Positions 15,143 to 21,961 of a stretch of DNA of 28,400 nt are shown here, piece after piece. Every line of letters starts with the position of its first letter. The stretch's first letter is position 1. The DNA lies in assembly GCA_002431635.1 (NCBI GenBank), contig DJGH01000021.1:15388-43787 (forward strand). The letters are read 5' to 3'. The notes under the pieces were generated by a model. It was not told the origin of the DNA and did not search any database. It saw only the letters and a list, made by a program, of their open reading frames with translations. This DNA is from Petrotoga sp. UBA5851. GTDB lineage: Bacteria; Thermotogota; Thermotogae; Petrotogales; Petrotogaceae. Both the position numbers and the translations under genes were made by a program.

Positions 15143-16360
15143 GTGAAAAAGTATCTGGTAGTCTTTGTATTGCTTTTTTCTTTATTAGGGTTTTCAAAAG
15201 AACTTAACGTCTGGACATGTTATGGAGAAAGCACCGTGGAATACAAGAACTTTGAAGCTATGGGGAAAATGTTTGAAAAAGAAACAGGTATCAAGATAAA
15301 ATGGATTCCTATAACTGATCTTACAGATCTTGATTCTAAGTTAAGAGTATCAGCCCCGGCTGGAGTCGGTCCAGATCTGTTGGTAACAGTACCGCATGAT
15401 AGTATAGGCAAATGGGTTAAACAGAATATTCTCAAGCCTGTGGATTCAATTTTAGCAGAGGAACTCAAAAATTTTACAGACTCGGCTCTCATGGCCGTCA
15501 GATATGATGGAAAAGCTTACGGGCTACCCTATACTGTAGAAAGTGTCGGACTGGTATACAATAAGAAATATGTCAGTCAGCCTCCAAAAGACTGGAGTGA
15601 AATCATACAAATATCAGAAAAGCTCAAATCTCAAGGAATAAATGGAATAGTTTTTCCCGCTGGAGAGGCATATCATATGTACTGTATTTTAAGGGGATTC
15701 GGCGGATACATATTTAAATGGGAAAACAACCAATACAATATACAGGATATAGGAATGAATAATGAAGGTGCATATCAGGCTATTGCCTTTTTGAAGGAAC
15801 TTTTTGACAGAGGAATACTTTCAAAGGTACTGATGGATTCATCATCGATGCATTCTTTCTCTACAGGTGCTTTTGAAGAAGGGAAAGCAGCATTTCAGAT
15901 CAACGGACCATGGGTAATTCCCGGAGCTTCAAAAATGGGGATAGACTGCGGTGTAGTTCCTATTCCAAAACTTCCCAATGGTGAAATGCCAAAGCCTTTT
16001 ATGGGAGTACAGATGATTGCTTTCAATAACTATAGCAGAAACCAAACAGATGCTTTAAAATTTGCAAAATATATTACCTCACATGATAATATGCTCAAAT
16101 TTGCATTAGAAACTAATAGAGTTGTAGCAAGAAAAAGTGTTATTGATTCTCAGGAAATAAAGAGTAATCCTCTTATTTCAGGATGGTCGCAGCAAGCAGT
16201 ATATGGAGAACCGATGCCGAACATTCCTGAGATGAGTGTCGTATGGACAGCGTGGAAAGATTCTCTCCCATTGATGTACTCTGGCAAGCAGGACATACAA
16301 AAGACACTTGATGAGCTTGTGGAAGTTCTTCATAACAAACTGAAAATGATGCAGGAATAA
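15143..16360 (+). CDS. Sugar ABC transporter, periplasmic binding protein (MalE-like)
   Basis: About 405 residues, cluster B/D extracellular sugar-binding protein. Seen: signal peptide KKYLVVFVLLFSLLGFS without lipobox Cys, then LNVWTCYGES ... MFEKETGIKIKWIPI ... DLDSKLRVSAPAGVGPDLLV. Further family blocks are YGLPYTVESVGLVYNKKYV, GKAAFQINGPWVIPG and a C-terminal PNIPEMSVVW. The resemblance is to maltose/maltodextrin-binding proteins. Start: an ATG at 15134 directly abuts the AAGGGG RBS, so the GTG at 15143, nine bases after it, is preferred; the difference is only three residues. Sugar specificity is inferred from the GH13 gene in the operon; trehalose or other alpha-glucosides remain possible. 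Confidence 0.88.
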   Translation: MKKYLVVFVLLFSLLGFSKELNVWTCYGESTVEYKNFEAMGKMFEKETGIKIKWIPITDLTDLDSKLRVSAPAGVGPDLLVTVPHDSIGKWVKQNILKPVDSILAEELKNFTDSALMAVRYDGKAYGLPYTVESVGLVYNKKYVSQPPKDWSEIIQISEKLKSQGINGIVFPAGEAYHMYCILRGFGGYIFKWENNQYNIQDIGMNNEGAYQAIAFLKELFDRGILSKVLMDSSSMHSFSTGAFEEGKAAFQINGPWVIPGASKMGIDCGVVPIPKLPNGEMPKPFMGVQMIAFNNYSRNQTDALKFAKYITSHDNMLKFALETNRVVARKSVIDSQEIKSNPLISGWSQQAVYGEPMPNIPEMSVVWTAWKDSLPLMYSGKQDIQKTLDELVEVLHNKLKMMQE

Positions 16361-16362
16361 GA

Positions 16363-16390
16363 GGTCAGGCAGTTGCCTGACCCCCCTTTT
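16363..16390 (+). terminator. Intercistronic hairpin after the binding-protein gene
   Basis: Perfect 8-bp stem GGTCAGGC / GCCTGACC (16363-16370, 16375-16382) with loop AGTT, followed by CCCCTTTT. It lies 2 bases after the binding-protein stop, and the permease RBS AAGGAGGT follows at 16403. The short T-run suggests partial termination or a 3' end protected from exonucleases, giving more binding protein than permease, as known for malE-malF regions. Confidence 0.6.
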
Positions 16391-16417
16391 CCATAAGTCA
16401 GTAAGGAGGTCGCCCTA

Positions 16418-17371
16418 ATGACTTACAGATACTTTTCAAAGAAAAGCAGCTTCTCAAAAGCAAAATATCCAAAAAAACATCTTAAGGCTGCTTCTTTATT
16501 TCTTTTTCCAACGGTATTTGCAATTACAGTATCAACGGTTATTCCTTCACTTTACAATATTTTTATTTCTTTTACAAACTACGGTCTTAATCATTATTTT
16601 GAATATGATTTCATTGGGTTTGAAAATTACAGGAAAATTTTTAGCTTCACACAGAATAGTCCGTTTTTTCCAGTGCTGCTATGGACAATTACATGGATGG
16701 TGCTCAGTACTGTATTGAATTATTTCATAGGCATGTTCATTGCTATATTTCTCAACAACCCCAATCTTCCGGAAAGAAATATTTATCGCGGACTTCTTAT
16801 TATTCCGTGGGCGCTTCCCGGAGTAATAGCAATTCAGATGTGGCATGGCATGCTTGGAACGGAAGGGGTACTTAATCAAATTCTCGGTACTTTCGGAATT
16901 GAAGCGGTTTCATGGTTTAATTCAGTTTTTTGGTCAAGATTTTGGGTGATAATTGTTAATGCATGGATTTCGTTTCCGTATTTTATGACTATTACTTACG
17001 CAGCTCTTCAGAGTATTCCATCTGATCTATATGAAGCAGCAGAAATTGACGGAGCCGGGAAAGTATATAAATTCAGAAAAATCACCCTGCCTCTGCTCAA
17101 TAAGACCCTTTCACCCTTAATTATAACGCAGTTTGCATTCCAATTCAATAATTTCAACCTTATCTTTTTACTTACACGGGGAGGTCCTAGGAACTCTCTT
17201 GGAGATTACTTCGGGTCGACTGATATTCTGGTTTCATATACCTTTAATATAATGCGGGAGCTTCAACAATACGGTCTTACAGCTGCGTACGGAGTTATTA
17301 CTTTCATCATAACCGTTTTCATAATAGTTTTTACAACCCTCTGCCTTAAAGGGCTTAAGGAGGAGTTTTGA
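16418..17371 (+). CDS. Sugar ABC transporter permease (MalF-like)
   Basis: A 317-residue inner-membrane permease of the MalF/UgpA type with six or so hydrophobic segments. The first is ASLFLFPTVFAITVSTVIPSL. The cytoplasmic EAA loop is EAAEIDGAGKVYKFRKITLP, which docks the ATPase. ATG at 16418 with RBS AAGGAGGT eight bases upstream. Its stop codon overlaps the start of the next permease gene (TGATG). Forms a heterodimeric channel with the MalG-like protein. Confidence 0.92.
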   Translation: MTYRYFSKKSSFSKAKYPKKHLKAASLFLFPTVFAITVSTVIPSLYNIFISFTNYGLNHYFEYDFIGFENYRKIFSFTQNSPFFPVLLWTITWMVLSTVLNYFIGMFIAIFLNNPNLPERNIYRGLLIIPWALPGVIAIQMWHGMLGTEGVLNQILGTFGIEAVSWFNSVFWSRFWVIIVNAWISFPYFMTITYAALQSIPSDLYEAAEIDGAGKVYKFRKITLPLLNKTLSPLIITQFAFQFNNFNLIFLLTRGGPRNSLGDYFGSTDILVSYTFNIMRELQQYGLTAAYGVITFIITVFIIVFTTLCLKGLKEEF

Positions 17372-18201
17372 TGAAAAGAATAAAAAAGAAAAATATCTGG
17401 TTTGTAAGAGCAATGGCTATTATATTGGTAGCAATTATTCTTTTTCCATTTTACTATGTTGTCCTTACTTCATTTAAGCCAGGATCTTCATTTTATTCAG
17501 GTTCCATATTTCCAAAACAGTTCACTCTGGATAATTATAGCTCTCTAATAAACAGCTCCAAGTTTTTGCTGTGGGTTAAGAACTCGACGATTCTTGGCGG
17601 GTTCTCTGCGTTATTGACGGTAGTTGTAACTATGTTTGGCGGATATGCTTTCAGCAGGCTCAGATTTCCTGGAAGGAAGTATGGAATACTTTTTCTTATG
17701 GTACTTCAGATGTTTCCGACATCGGTAGCTATGGTTGCTTATTTCAAGATGCTTCAGATAGTAGGCTTGCTTAATACGCTTACCGGTATAATCCTTATTA
17801 TGGGATTGGGAAATGCAGCTTTTGGAACATGGATTATAAGGAACTACTTAAATTCTATACCCACGGAGATTGATGAAGCTGCATATATAGACGGTGCAAG
17901 TTACTGGCAGACTTTCTGGAAAGTGCTTTTTCCTCTCATGATGCCAATTCTTGCCACACAGTTTATAATGACTTTTATAGGTGTTTACAATGAATATATG
18001 TTTTCGGTTATTCTGCTTTTTGATCCTTCAAAGTATCCCGTCGGAGTTGGTATAAAAGGTTTCCTTGCATCAAATTATTCTGTTAACTGGACGGTTTTCT
18101 GTGCAGCGGCAGTGCTTGGATCTCTGCCTATAATATTTTTATTTCTGCTGCTTCAGAAAAATATTACAAACGGACTTACAAAAGGAGCTGTGAAATCTTG
18201 A
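17371..18201 (+). CDS. Sugar ABC transporter permease (MalG-like)
   Basis: A 276-residue permease with about six membrane segments. Seen: N-terminal FPFYYVVLTSFKPG, the MalG-like GGYAFSRLRFPGRKYG, and the EAA loop EIDEAAYIDGASYWQTFWKV followed by LFPLMMPILATQ. The ATG at 17371 is used because AAGGAGG ends 7 bases before it; a TTG immediately upstream in frame is too close. It overlaps the malF-type stop by one base. No ATP-binding gene is in the operon, so a multi-purpose ATPase encoded elsewhere is expected, a common situation for such operons. Confidence 0.92.
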   Translation: MKRIKKKNIWFVRAMAIILVAIILFPFYYVVLTSFKPGSSFYSGSIFPKQFTLDNYSSLINSSKFLLWVKNSTILGGFSALLTVVVTMFGGYAFSRLRFPGRKYGILFLMVLQMFPTSVAMVAYFKMLQIVGLLNTLTGIILIMGLGNAAFGTWIIRNYLNSIPTEIDEAAYIDGASYWQTFWKVLFPLMMPILATQFIMTFIGVYNEYMFSVILLFDPSKYPVGVGIKGFLASNYSVNWTVFCAAAVLGSLPIIFLFLLLQKNITNGLTKGAVKS

Positions 18202-19541
18202 AAGGTAAAGTGGGATATGAAATTTTTGTCGATAGATTTTATAATTTTAATAACGTTGGGTATTCGTTTATTCCATGGCACATACCTGTCAAGGCTCATG
18301 ATAAGCAGGAGTATGATTTTTACGGAGGAAATCTTAAAGGAATCAGTAAAAAAATTGATTATCTAAAAAAATTACCAGTAGATTTTATTTATATTACGCC
18401 TGTGTTCAAAGCAAATACCAATCACAGGTATGACACTATCGATTTTTTTTGTATTGACGAAAGGGCAGGAACCGAAAGTGATCTTCTAGAGCTTAAAAGC
18501 ATTCTTAAAGAAAACAGTATGGAGCTTTATATGGATATAGCGCTGAACCATACCAGCTGTTTCAGCGGCTTGAAAAATAACGTTGATTTTTACACCGGTA
18601 AGAATTGGGCGAATGTTGAGAATCTTCCTGAGTTGAATTTGGAAAATATAAAACTAAAAAATTATCTTTTTAACGATAGTTCTTCTGTTCTGGAAAACTA
18701 TCTTAAGAAAGGATTGACAAAATGGAGATTTGACTGTGCATATGATTTGGGATATGAAATTTTGAAGGAGATAAAGTATCATATGAACAGCATTTGCGAA
18801 AATGAAATCATAGGCGAAATCTGGTCTTACCCGAGTGAATGGTGCAGAGTTATGGATGGTGTAATGAACTACTACTTCCAGCATCTCATAAAAATGCTGC
18901 TTTATGGAAAGATAGACGGATCAATTTTTACCGCTGCTGTTGTAAAAGCATCAATGGAATGTGGAGATAGCATCTTCAAAAGTTGGAATATACTTTCGAC
19001 ACATGATACCCCAAGAATAAAAAATATTTTTGGCGACCTGTGGAAAATTGCTGTAATACTTCAGTTTACAGTTCCGGGAAGTCCACTTATTTATTACGGA
19101 GAAGAAATAGGAATGCAAGGGGAAGGCGATCCATACTGTAGACAGCCAATGCTGTGGCAGGGCGATCTTAGGAATAACGATTCTTATAACTTCTACTTAA
19201 AACTTATTGATGAGTATAAAAATGTAAAGGGTATCAACTGTGGGAAGATTAAGCAGCTTCTTGCATCTGATAAAGAAATAGTATGTTTTGAAAGGTCAAG
19301 CAATGAGATACGAGATACGCGTTGGGTTATAGTCAACCCCACAAATAAGGAAATTTCTACTTGTATTATAACGGATAACTCATCGCTGATGAACTATTCA
19401 AAAATTAGGGATGTATTTTCAGAGACGGAGTTTGAAATCTTTAGTTCATGTATAGATGCAGTTATTCCTCCGAAGTTTGCAGGAGTATTCAAGATAGATG
19501 AAGAAAAATCAAGGTATAATTCCTATAAAAGGATACCCTAA
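18198..19541 (+). CDS. Cytoplasmic GH13-family alpha-glucan hydrolase
   Basis: A 447-residue glycoside hydrolase of the alpha-amylase clan, without signal peptide. The four conserved regions are visible: DIALNHTS (residues 113-120), WRFDCAYDL with the nucleophile Asp179, IIGEIW with the acid/base Glu207, and STHDTPRI with His269-Asp270. Also GYEIFVDRFYNF near the N-terminus and PGSPLIYYGEEIGMQGEGDP. It is short for the family, with little room for an N-terminal carbohydrate-binding domain. It probably degrades imported maltodextrins (neopullulanase, cyclomaltodextrinase or alpha-glucosidase type); the exact activity cannot be read from sequence. The start is a TTG at 18198 overlapping the permease stop as TTGA, with AAGGAG ten bases upstream; a GTG at 18210 is a possible alternative. 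Confidence 0.85.
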   Translation: MKGKVGYEIFVDRFYNFNNVGYSFIPWHIPVKAHDKQEYDFYGGNLKGISKKIDYLKKLPVDFIYITPVFKANTNHRYDTIDFFCIDERAGTESDLLELKSILKENSMELYMDIALNHTSCFSGLKNNVDFYTGKNWANVENLPELNLENIKLKNYLFNDSSSVLENYLKKGLTKWRFDCAYDLGYEILKEIKYHMNSICENEIIGEIWSYPSEWCRVMDGVMNYYFQHLIKMLLYGKIDGSIFTAAVVKASMECGDSIFKSWNILSTHDTPRIKNIFGDLWKIAVILQFTVPGSPLIYYGEEIGMQGEGDPYCRQPMLWQGDLRNNDSYNFYLKLIDEYKNVKGINCGKIKQLLASDKEIVCFERSSNEIRDTRWVIVNPTNKEISTCIITDNSSLMNYSKIRDVFSETEFEIFSSCIDAVIPPKFAGVFKIDEEKSRYNSYKRIP

Positions 19542-19580
19542 ACAATAAAAGCCTTTTCCATAAGGCTTTTATTGTTTTTA
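19542..19580 (+). terminator. Terminator of the sugar operon
   Basis: Perfect 14-bp stem ACAATAAAAGCCTT / AAGGCTTTTATTGT (19542-19555, 19562-19575) with a 6-base loop, followed by TTTTTAC. It begins right at the stop codon of the GH13 gene. Confidence 0.9.
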
Positions 19581-19697
19581 CTTTCTTCCTAAAAGGTGTT
19601 TCAAAAAGTGTGGGCATTGATATGATAAGTATTCAGTAGGTTATTTTTAAGAAGAAAATGATATAATTAACCCAATAAGCTTAAAGGTGGGTGTTCT

Positions 19698-20246
19698 ATG
19701 ATTAAACTGAATACAGAAAGACTGATTCTTAGAAATTTTTCAAAAAACGACTGGAAAGATCTTTATGAGTATCTATCCGTGCCGTCTGTGGTTGAGTATG
19801 AACCCTATGACATCTTCAATGAAGAAGAATGCAAAAAAGAAGCAGCTGAACGATCTGAGAAAGATAATTTTATTGCAGTTTGTCTAAAAGACAGCGGCAA
19901 ATTAATCGGAAATATTTATTTTATTCAGAGTGAGCCCAAAGAGCTTATGGCTTGGGAGATTGGATATGTTTTCAATCCAAGATTTTATGGAAATGGCTAT
20001 GCTACAGAAGCTTGCTTTGCTGTGCTGGATTATGGATTCAGGAATCTTGGCGTTCTTCGTACAGTAGCTATGTGTAATCCTTTAAATGTAAGATCATGGA
20101 GACTTCTTGAAAGGCTTAACATGAGACGGGAAGGTCACCTAAAAAAAAATATTTTTTTCAAACGAGACTCCCAAGGTTCGCCTTTGTGGAACGATACTTA
20201 TGAATATGCTATACTCTGCGAAGAATGGTTTGAATCACTAAAATGA
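19698..20246 (+). CDS. GNAT acetyltransferase, RimJ/RimL-like
   Basis: A 182-residue N-acetyltransferase of the GNAT fold, subfamily Acetyltransf_3 (RimJ/RimL and related). Seen: N-terminus LNTERLILRNFSKNDWKDLY, the strand GKLIGNIYFI, the acetyl-CoA motif A region WEIGYVFNPRFYGNGYATEA, and CNPLNVRSWRLLERLNMRREG typical of the subfamily. The acceptor is unknown; it could be a ribosomal protein N-terminus, a small molecule or an antibiotic. ATG with AAAGGTGGGTG upstream; a TATAAT about 30 bases before the start suggests its own promoter. It stands alone between the sugar operon terminator and the convergent sia operon. Confidence 0.88.
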   Translation: MIKLNTERLILRNFSKNDWKDLYEYLSVPSVVEYEPYDIFNEEECKKEAAERSEKDNFIAVCLKDSGKLIGNIYFIQSEPKELMAWEIGYVFNPRFYGNGYATEACFAVLDYGFRNLGVLRTVAMCNPLNVRSWRLLERLNMRREGHLKKNIFFKRDSQGSPLWNDTYEYAILCEEWFESLK

Positions 20247-20286
20247 TAATGTAAGCTACTTTCCCCGTACTGTTTTTATATGAAAA

Positions 20287-20997
20287 CTATTCCATGCAGC
20301 AGTTTCTTCCAGCAGCTTTTGCACGATATAATGCTTCATCTGCCATATTAAGAAGCTTTTCACACGAATCCTGATCATCCGGAACAGTCACGGCTATTCC
20401 TACAGATACTGTGACACGTGGAAAATAAGGAGATCCAGCATGTTTAATATCCTGGGCTTCAATACTTTTTATGATTTCTTCTGCAACAGTACGGCATCCT
20501 TTTAGATCAGTTTCTGCGAGTAGTACAACAAACTCTTCTCCCCCGTATCTTGCCAGCATGTCTCTCGGACGTTTTACAGATCTTTGAATAATTTCGGAAA
20601 TAAGCTTCAAGCATCTGTCACCTTGAAGATGTCCGTATGTATCGTTATACTTTTTGAAATTATCAATATCTATCATGAGAATTCCAATAGATATTTTTCC
20701 CCTAAAAGCACTGTACCATTCTTTATGGAATATTTCGTTAAAAAAGCGCCTGTTATATATCCCCGTAAGCCCGTCTGTGTTTGACATCCTTTCAAGTTCG
20801 CGTGAAAGATCGTGAAGCTGAAGCTGCATCATGTCTGACATCTTTACAAGACTTTTCGTCTGTTTCAGCAATTTTTTATATTCAGATAACAGATCTTTAT
20901 ATAAAGCCTCTCCTTCAGTACTTAGCATAATATTTTTCTGAATGGCAGTTTCTGCGTTCTCAACAACTTCATCTTCTTTAATAAAGATATTATCCAT
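20287..20997 (-). CDS. siaD: SiaD-like diguanylate cyclase
   Basis: A 236-residue soluble GGDEF protein that makes c-di-GMP from two GTP. Seen: an N-terminal helical part predicted to form a coiled coil (residues ~30-75, LYKDLLSEYKKLLKQTKSL), then DGLTGIYNRRFF, DIDNFKKYND, and the active site ARYGGEEF. An intact inhibitory site RxxD (RPRD) lies exactly five residues before GGEEF, so product feedback is expected. It has no sensor or membrane domain, consistent with control by a partner. Its ATG overlaps the SiaC-like gene by 8 nt, with RBS AAAGGAG. In Pseudomonas aeruginosa, unphosphorylated SiaC binds and activates SiaD; the same role is inferred here from gene order and domain match. Confidence 0.88.
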   Translation of the reverse strand: MDNIFIKEDEVVENAETAIQKNIMLSTEGEALYKDLLSEYKKLLKQTKSLVKMSDMMQLQLHDLSRELERMSNTDGLTGIYNRRFFNEIFHKEWYSAFRGKISIGILMIDIDNFKKYNDTYGHLQGDRCLKLISEIIQRSVKRPRDMLARYGGEEFVVLLAETDLKGCRTVAEEIIKSIEAQDIKHAGSPYFPRVTVSVGIAVTVPDDQDSCEKLLNMADEALYRAKAAGRNCCME

Positions 20998-21388
20998 TTT
21001 CCACTCCTTTTACCAAAACTATGTTAAAGGGCAGGGTAGAAAGATCCTCTTTAAACTCCTCTCCACACTCTATTGCAGTTTCATTTTCTGAATCACAGCG
21101 CCAGTTCACGGTAATCCTCATTCCTTTTTTCACTGCATTTTCAAAAGTATCGAAGATAGTCATAAAAACTTTGGAAGTACTACTGTTAAAATATACAATT
21201 TCAAAATCAGCAGTGAAGCTGTCCGTATTGGAATCATTTATTATCTGTTTTATCCATTCAAGTATGGGAGCATAGAATTTAGCTGCATTTTCAGGGAAAG
21301 ACTCACCGCTGATAAAAAGCTTCTTTTGTTCATGAGAAAAATTTATGTATGGTGTGGATTGAGTTTTTTCAATTATAAGGTCATTCAA
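20990..21388 (-). CDS. siaC: SiaC-like regulatory phosphoprotein (DUF1987)
   Basis: A 132-residue protein of the SiaC/DUF1987 family, the switch protein of SiaABCD modules. Seen: N-terminus IEKTQSTPYINFSHEQKKLF, ISGESFPENAAKFYAPILEWI, and the phosphosite region YFNSSTSKVFM. The known P. aeruginosa phosphorylated residue is Thr68; the corresponding stretch here is Tyr66-Phe67-Asn68-Ser69-Ser70-Thr71-Ser72, so the acceptor is probably Ser69 or a neighbour. The start is a TTG at 21388 that overlaps the kinase stop as TTGA, with GGGAGG eight bases upstream. By homology it is phosphorylated by SiaB, dephosphorylated by SiaA, and binds SiaD in the unphosphorylated state. Confidence 0.88.
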   Translation of the reverse strand: MNDLIIEKTQSTPYINFSHEQKKLFISGESFPENAAKFYAPILEWIKQIINDSNTDSFTADFEIVYFNSSTSKVFMTIFDTFENAVKKGMRITVNWRCDSENETAIECGEEFKEDLSTLPFNIVLVKGVENG

Positions 21389-21945
21389 ATCTTTTCCCTC
21401 CCTGTTACAACTTTTATGGTGAAAAATGAATACTCTTCATCCATAGGAATAAAAGTATAATCGATAGGTTTTACTGCTTTGCGTGCCATCTCTATAAGTC
21501 CAAGACCTGCCCCTTTGCTTGATGGCGGGGGTTCCATCCTTCTTCTCTCTTTATAAAGTGCTTTAAGGTGTTCTTTGTCGAGGTTCCTCACACTGTCAAT
21601 ATTTTCTCTTATATTAGGAATGTCTTCATTATATACCTTGTTTCCACAGTAGATACAGTAAAAACCTTCTTCATATCCTATTGCCACGACACCTGCACGC
21701 AGATCTTCATCATCACTGTTGACATCAGAGAATTTTTCGGCCGAATAATTCAGAATATTCTGTACTTGCTCAATAAAAACTGAAAAAACTGCATTTGAAG
21801 TTATTTCATCAGTTCCTTCATACTGTAGGTTCTTGCGCAGGGTAGCGGCTACTCCTTCTATACTGGCATGCGCAATAGGTCCACTGTAATAAAAAATTAT
21901 GTTCTTGATCTTGGCATTTTTGTAAAGCTCATATAGGTTGAGCAA
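21385..21945 (-). CDS. siaB: SiaB-like SiaC kinase (HATPase fold)
   Basis: A 186-residue SiaB-family protein (DUF6272) with a GHKL ATPase fold like anti-sigma kinases. Seen: IIFYYSGPIAHASIEGVAA at the N-terminus, an N-box-like EQVQNILNYS, and a G-box SKGAGLGLIEMARKA. It phosphorylates SiaC in the known system. The open frame extends to a TTG at 21978 inside the SiaA gene, but I chose the TTG at 21943-21945: a perfect AAGGAGGT (21953-21960) lies 7 bases upstream, and the protein then starts LNLYELYKNAKIKNIIF, as family members do. This leaves 16 bases between the SiaA stop and this start. It overlaps the SiaC-like gene by 4 bases. Confidence 0.87.
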   Translation of the reverse strand: MLNLYELYKNAKIKNIIFYYSGPIAHASIEGVAATLRKNLQYEGTDEITSNAVFSVFIEQVQNILNYSAEKFSDVNSDDEDLRAGVVAIGYEEGFYCIYCGNKVYNEDIPNIRENIDSVRNLDKEHLKALYKERRRMEPPPSSKGAGLGLIEMARKAVKPIDYTFIPMDEEYSFFTIKVVTGREKI

Positions 21946-21961
21946 AAGTCTTACCTCCTTT

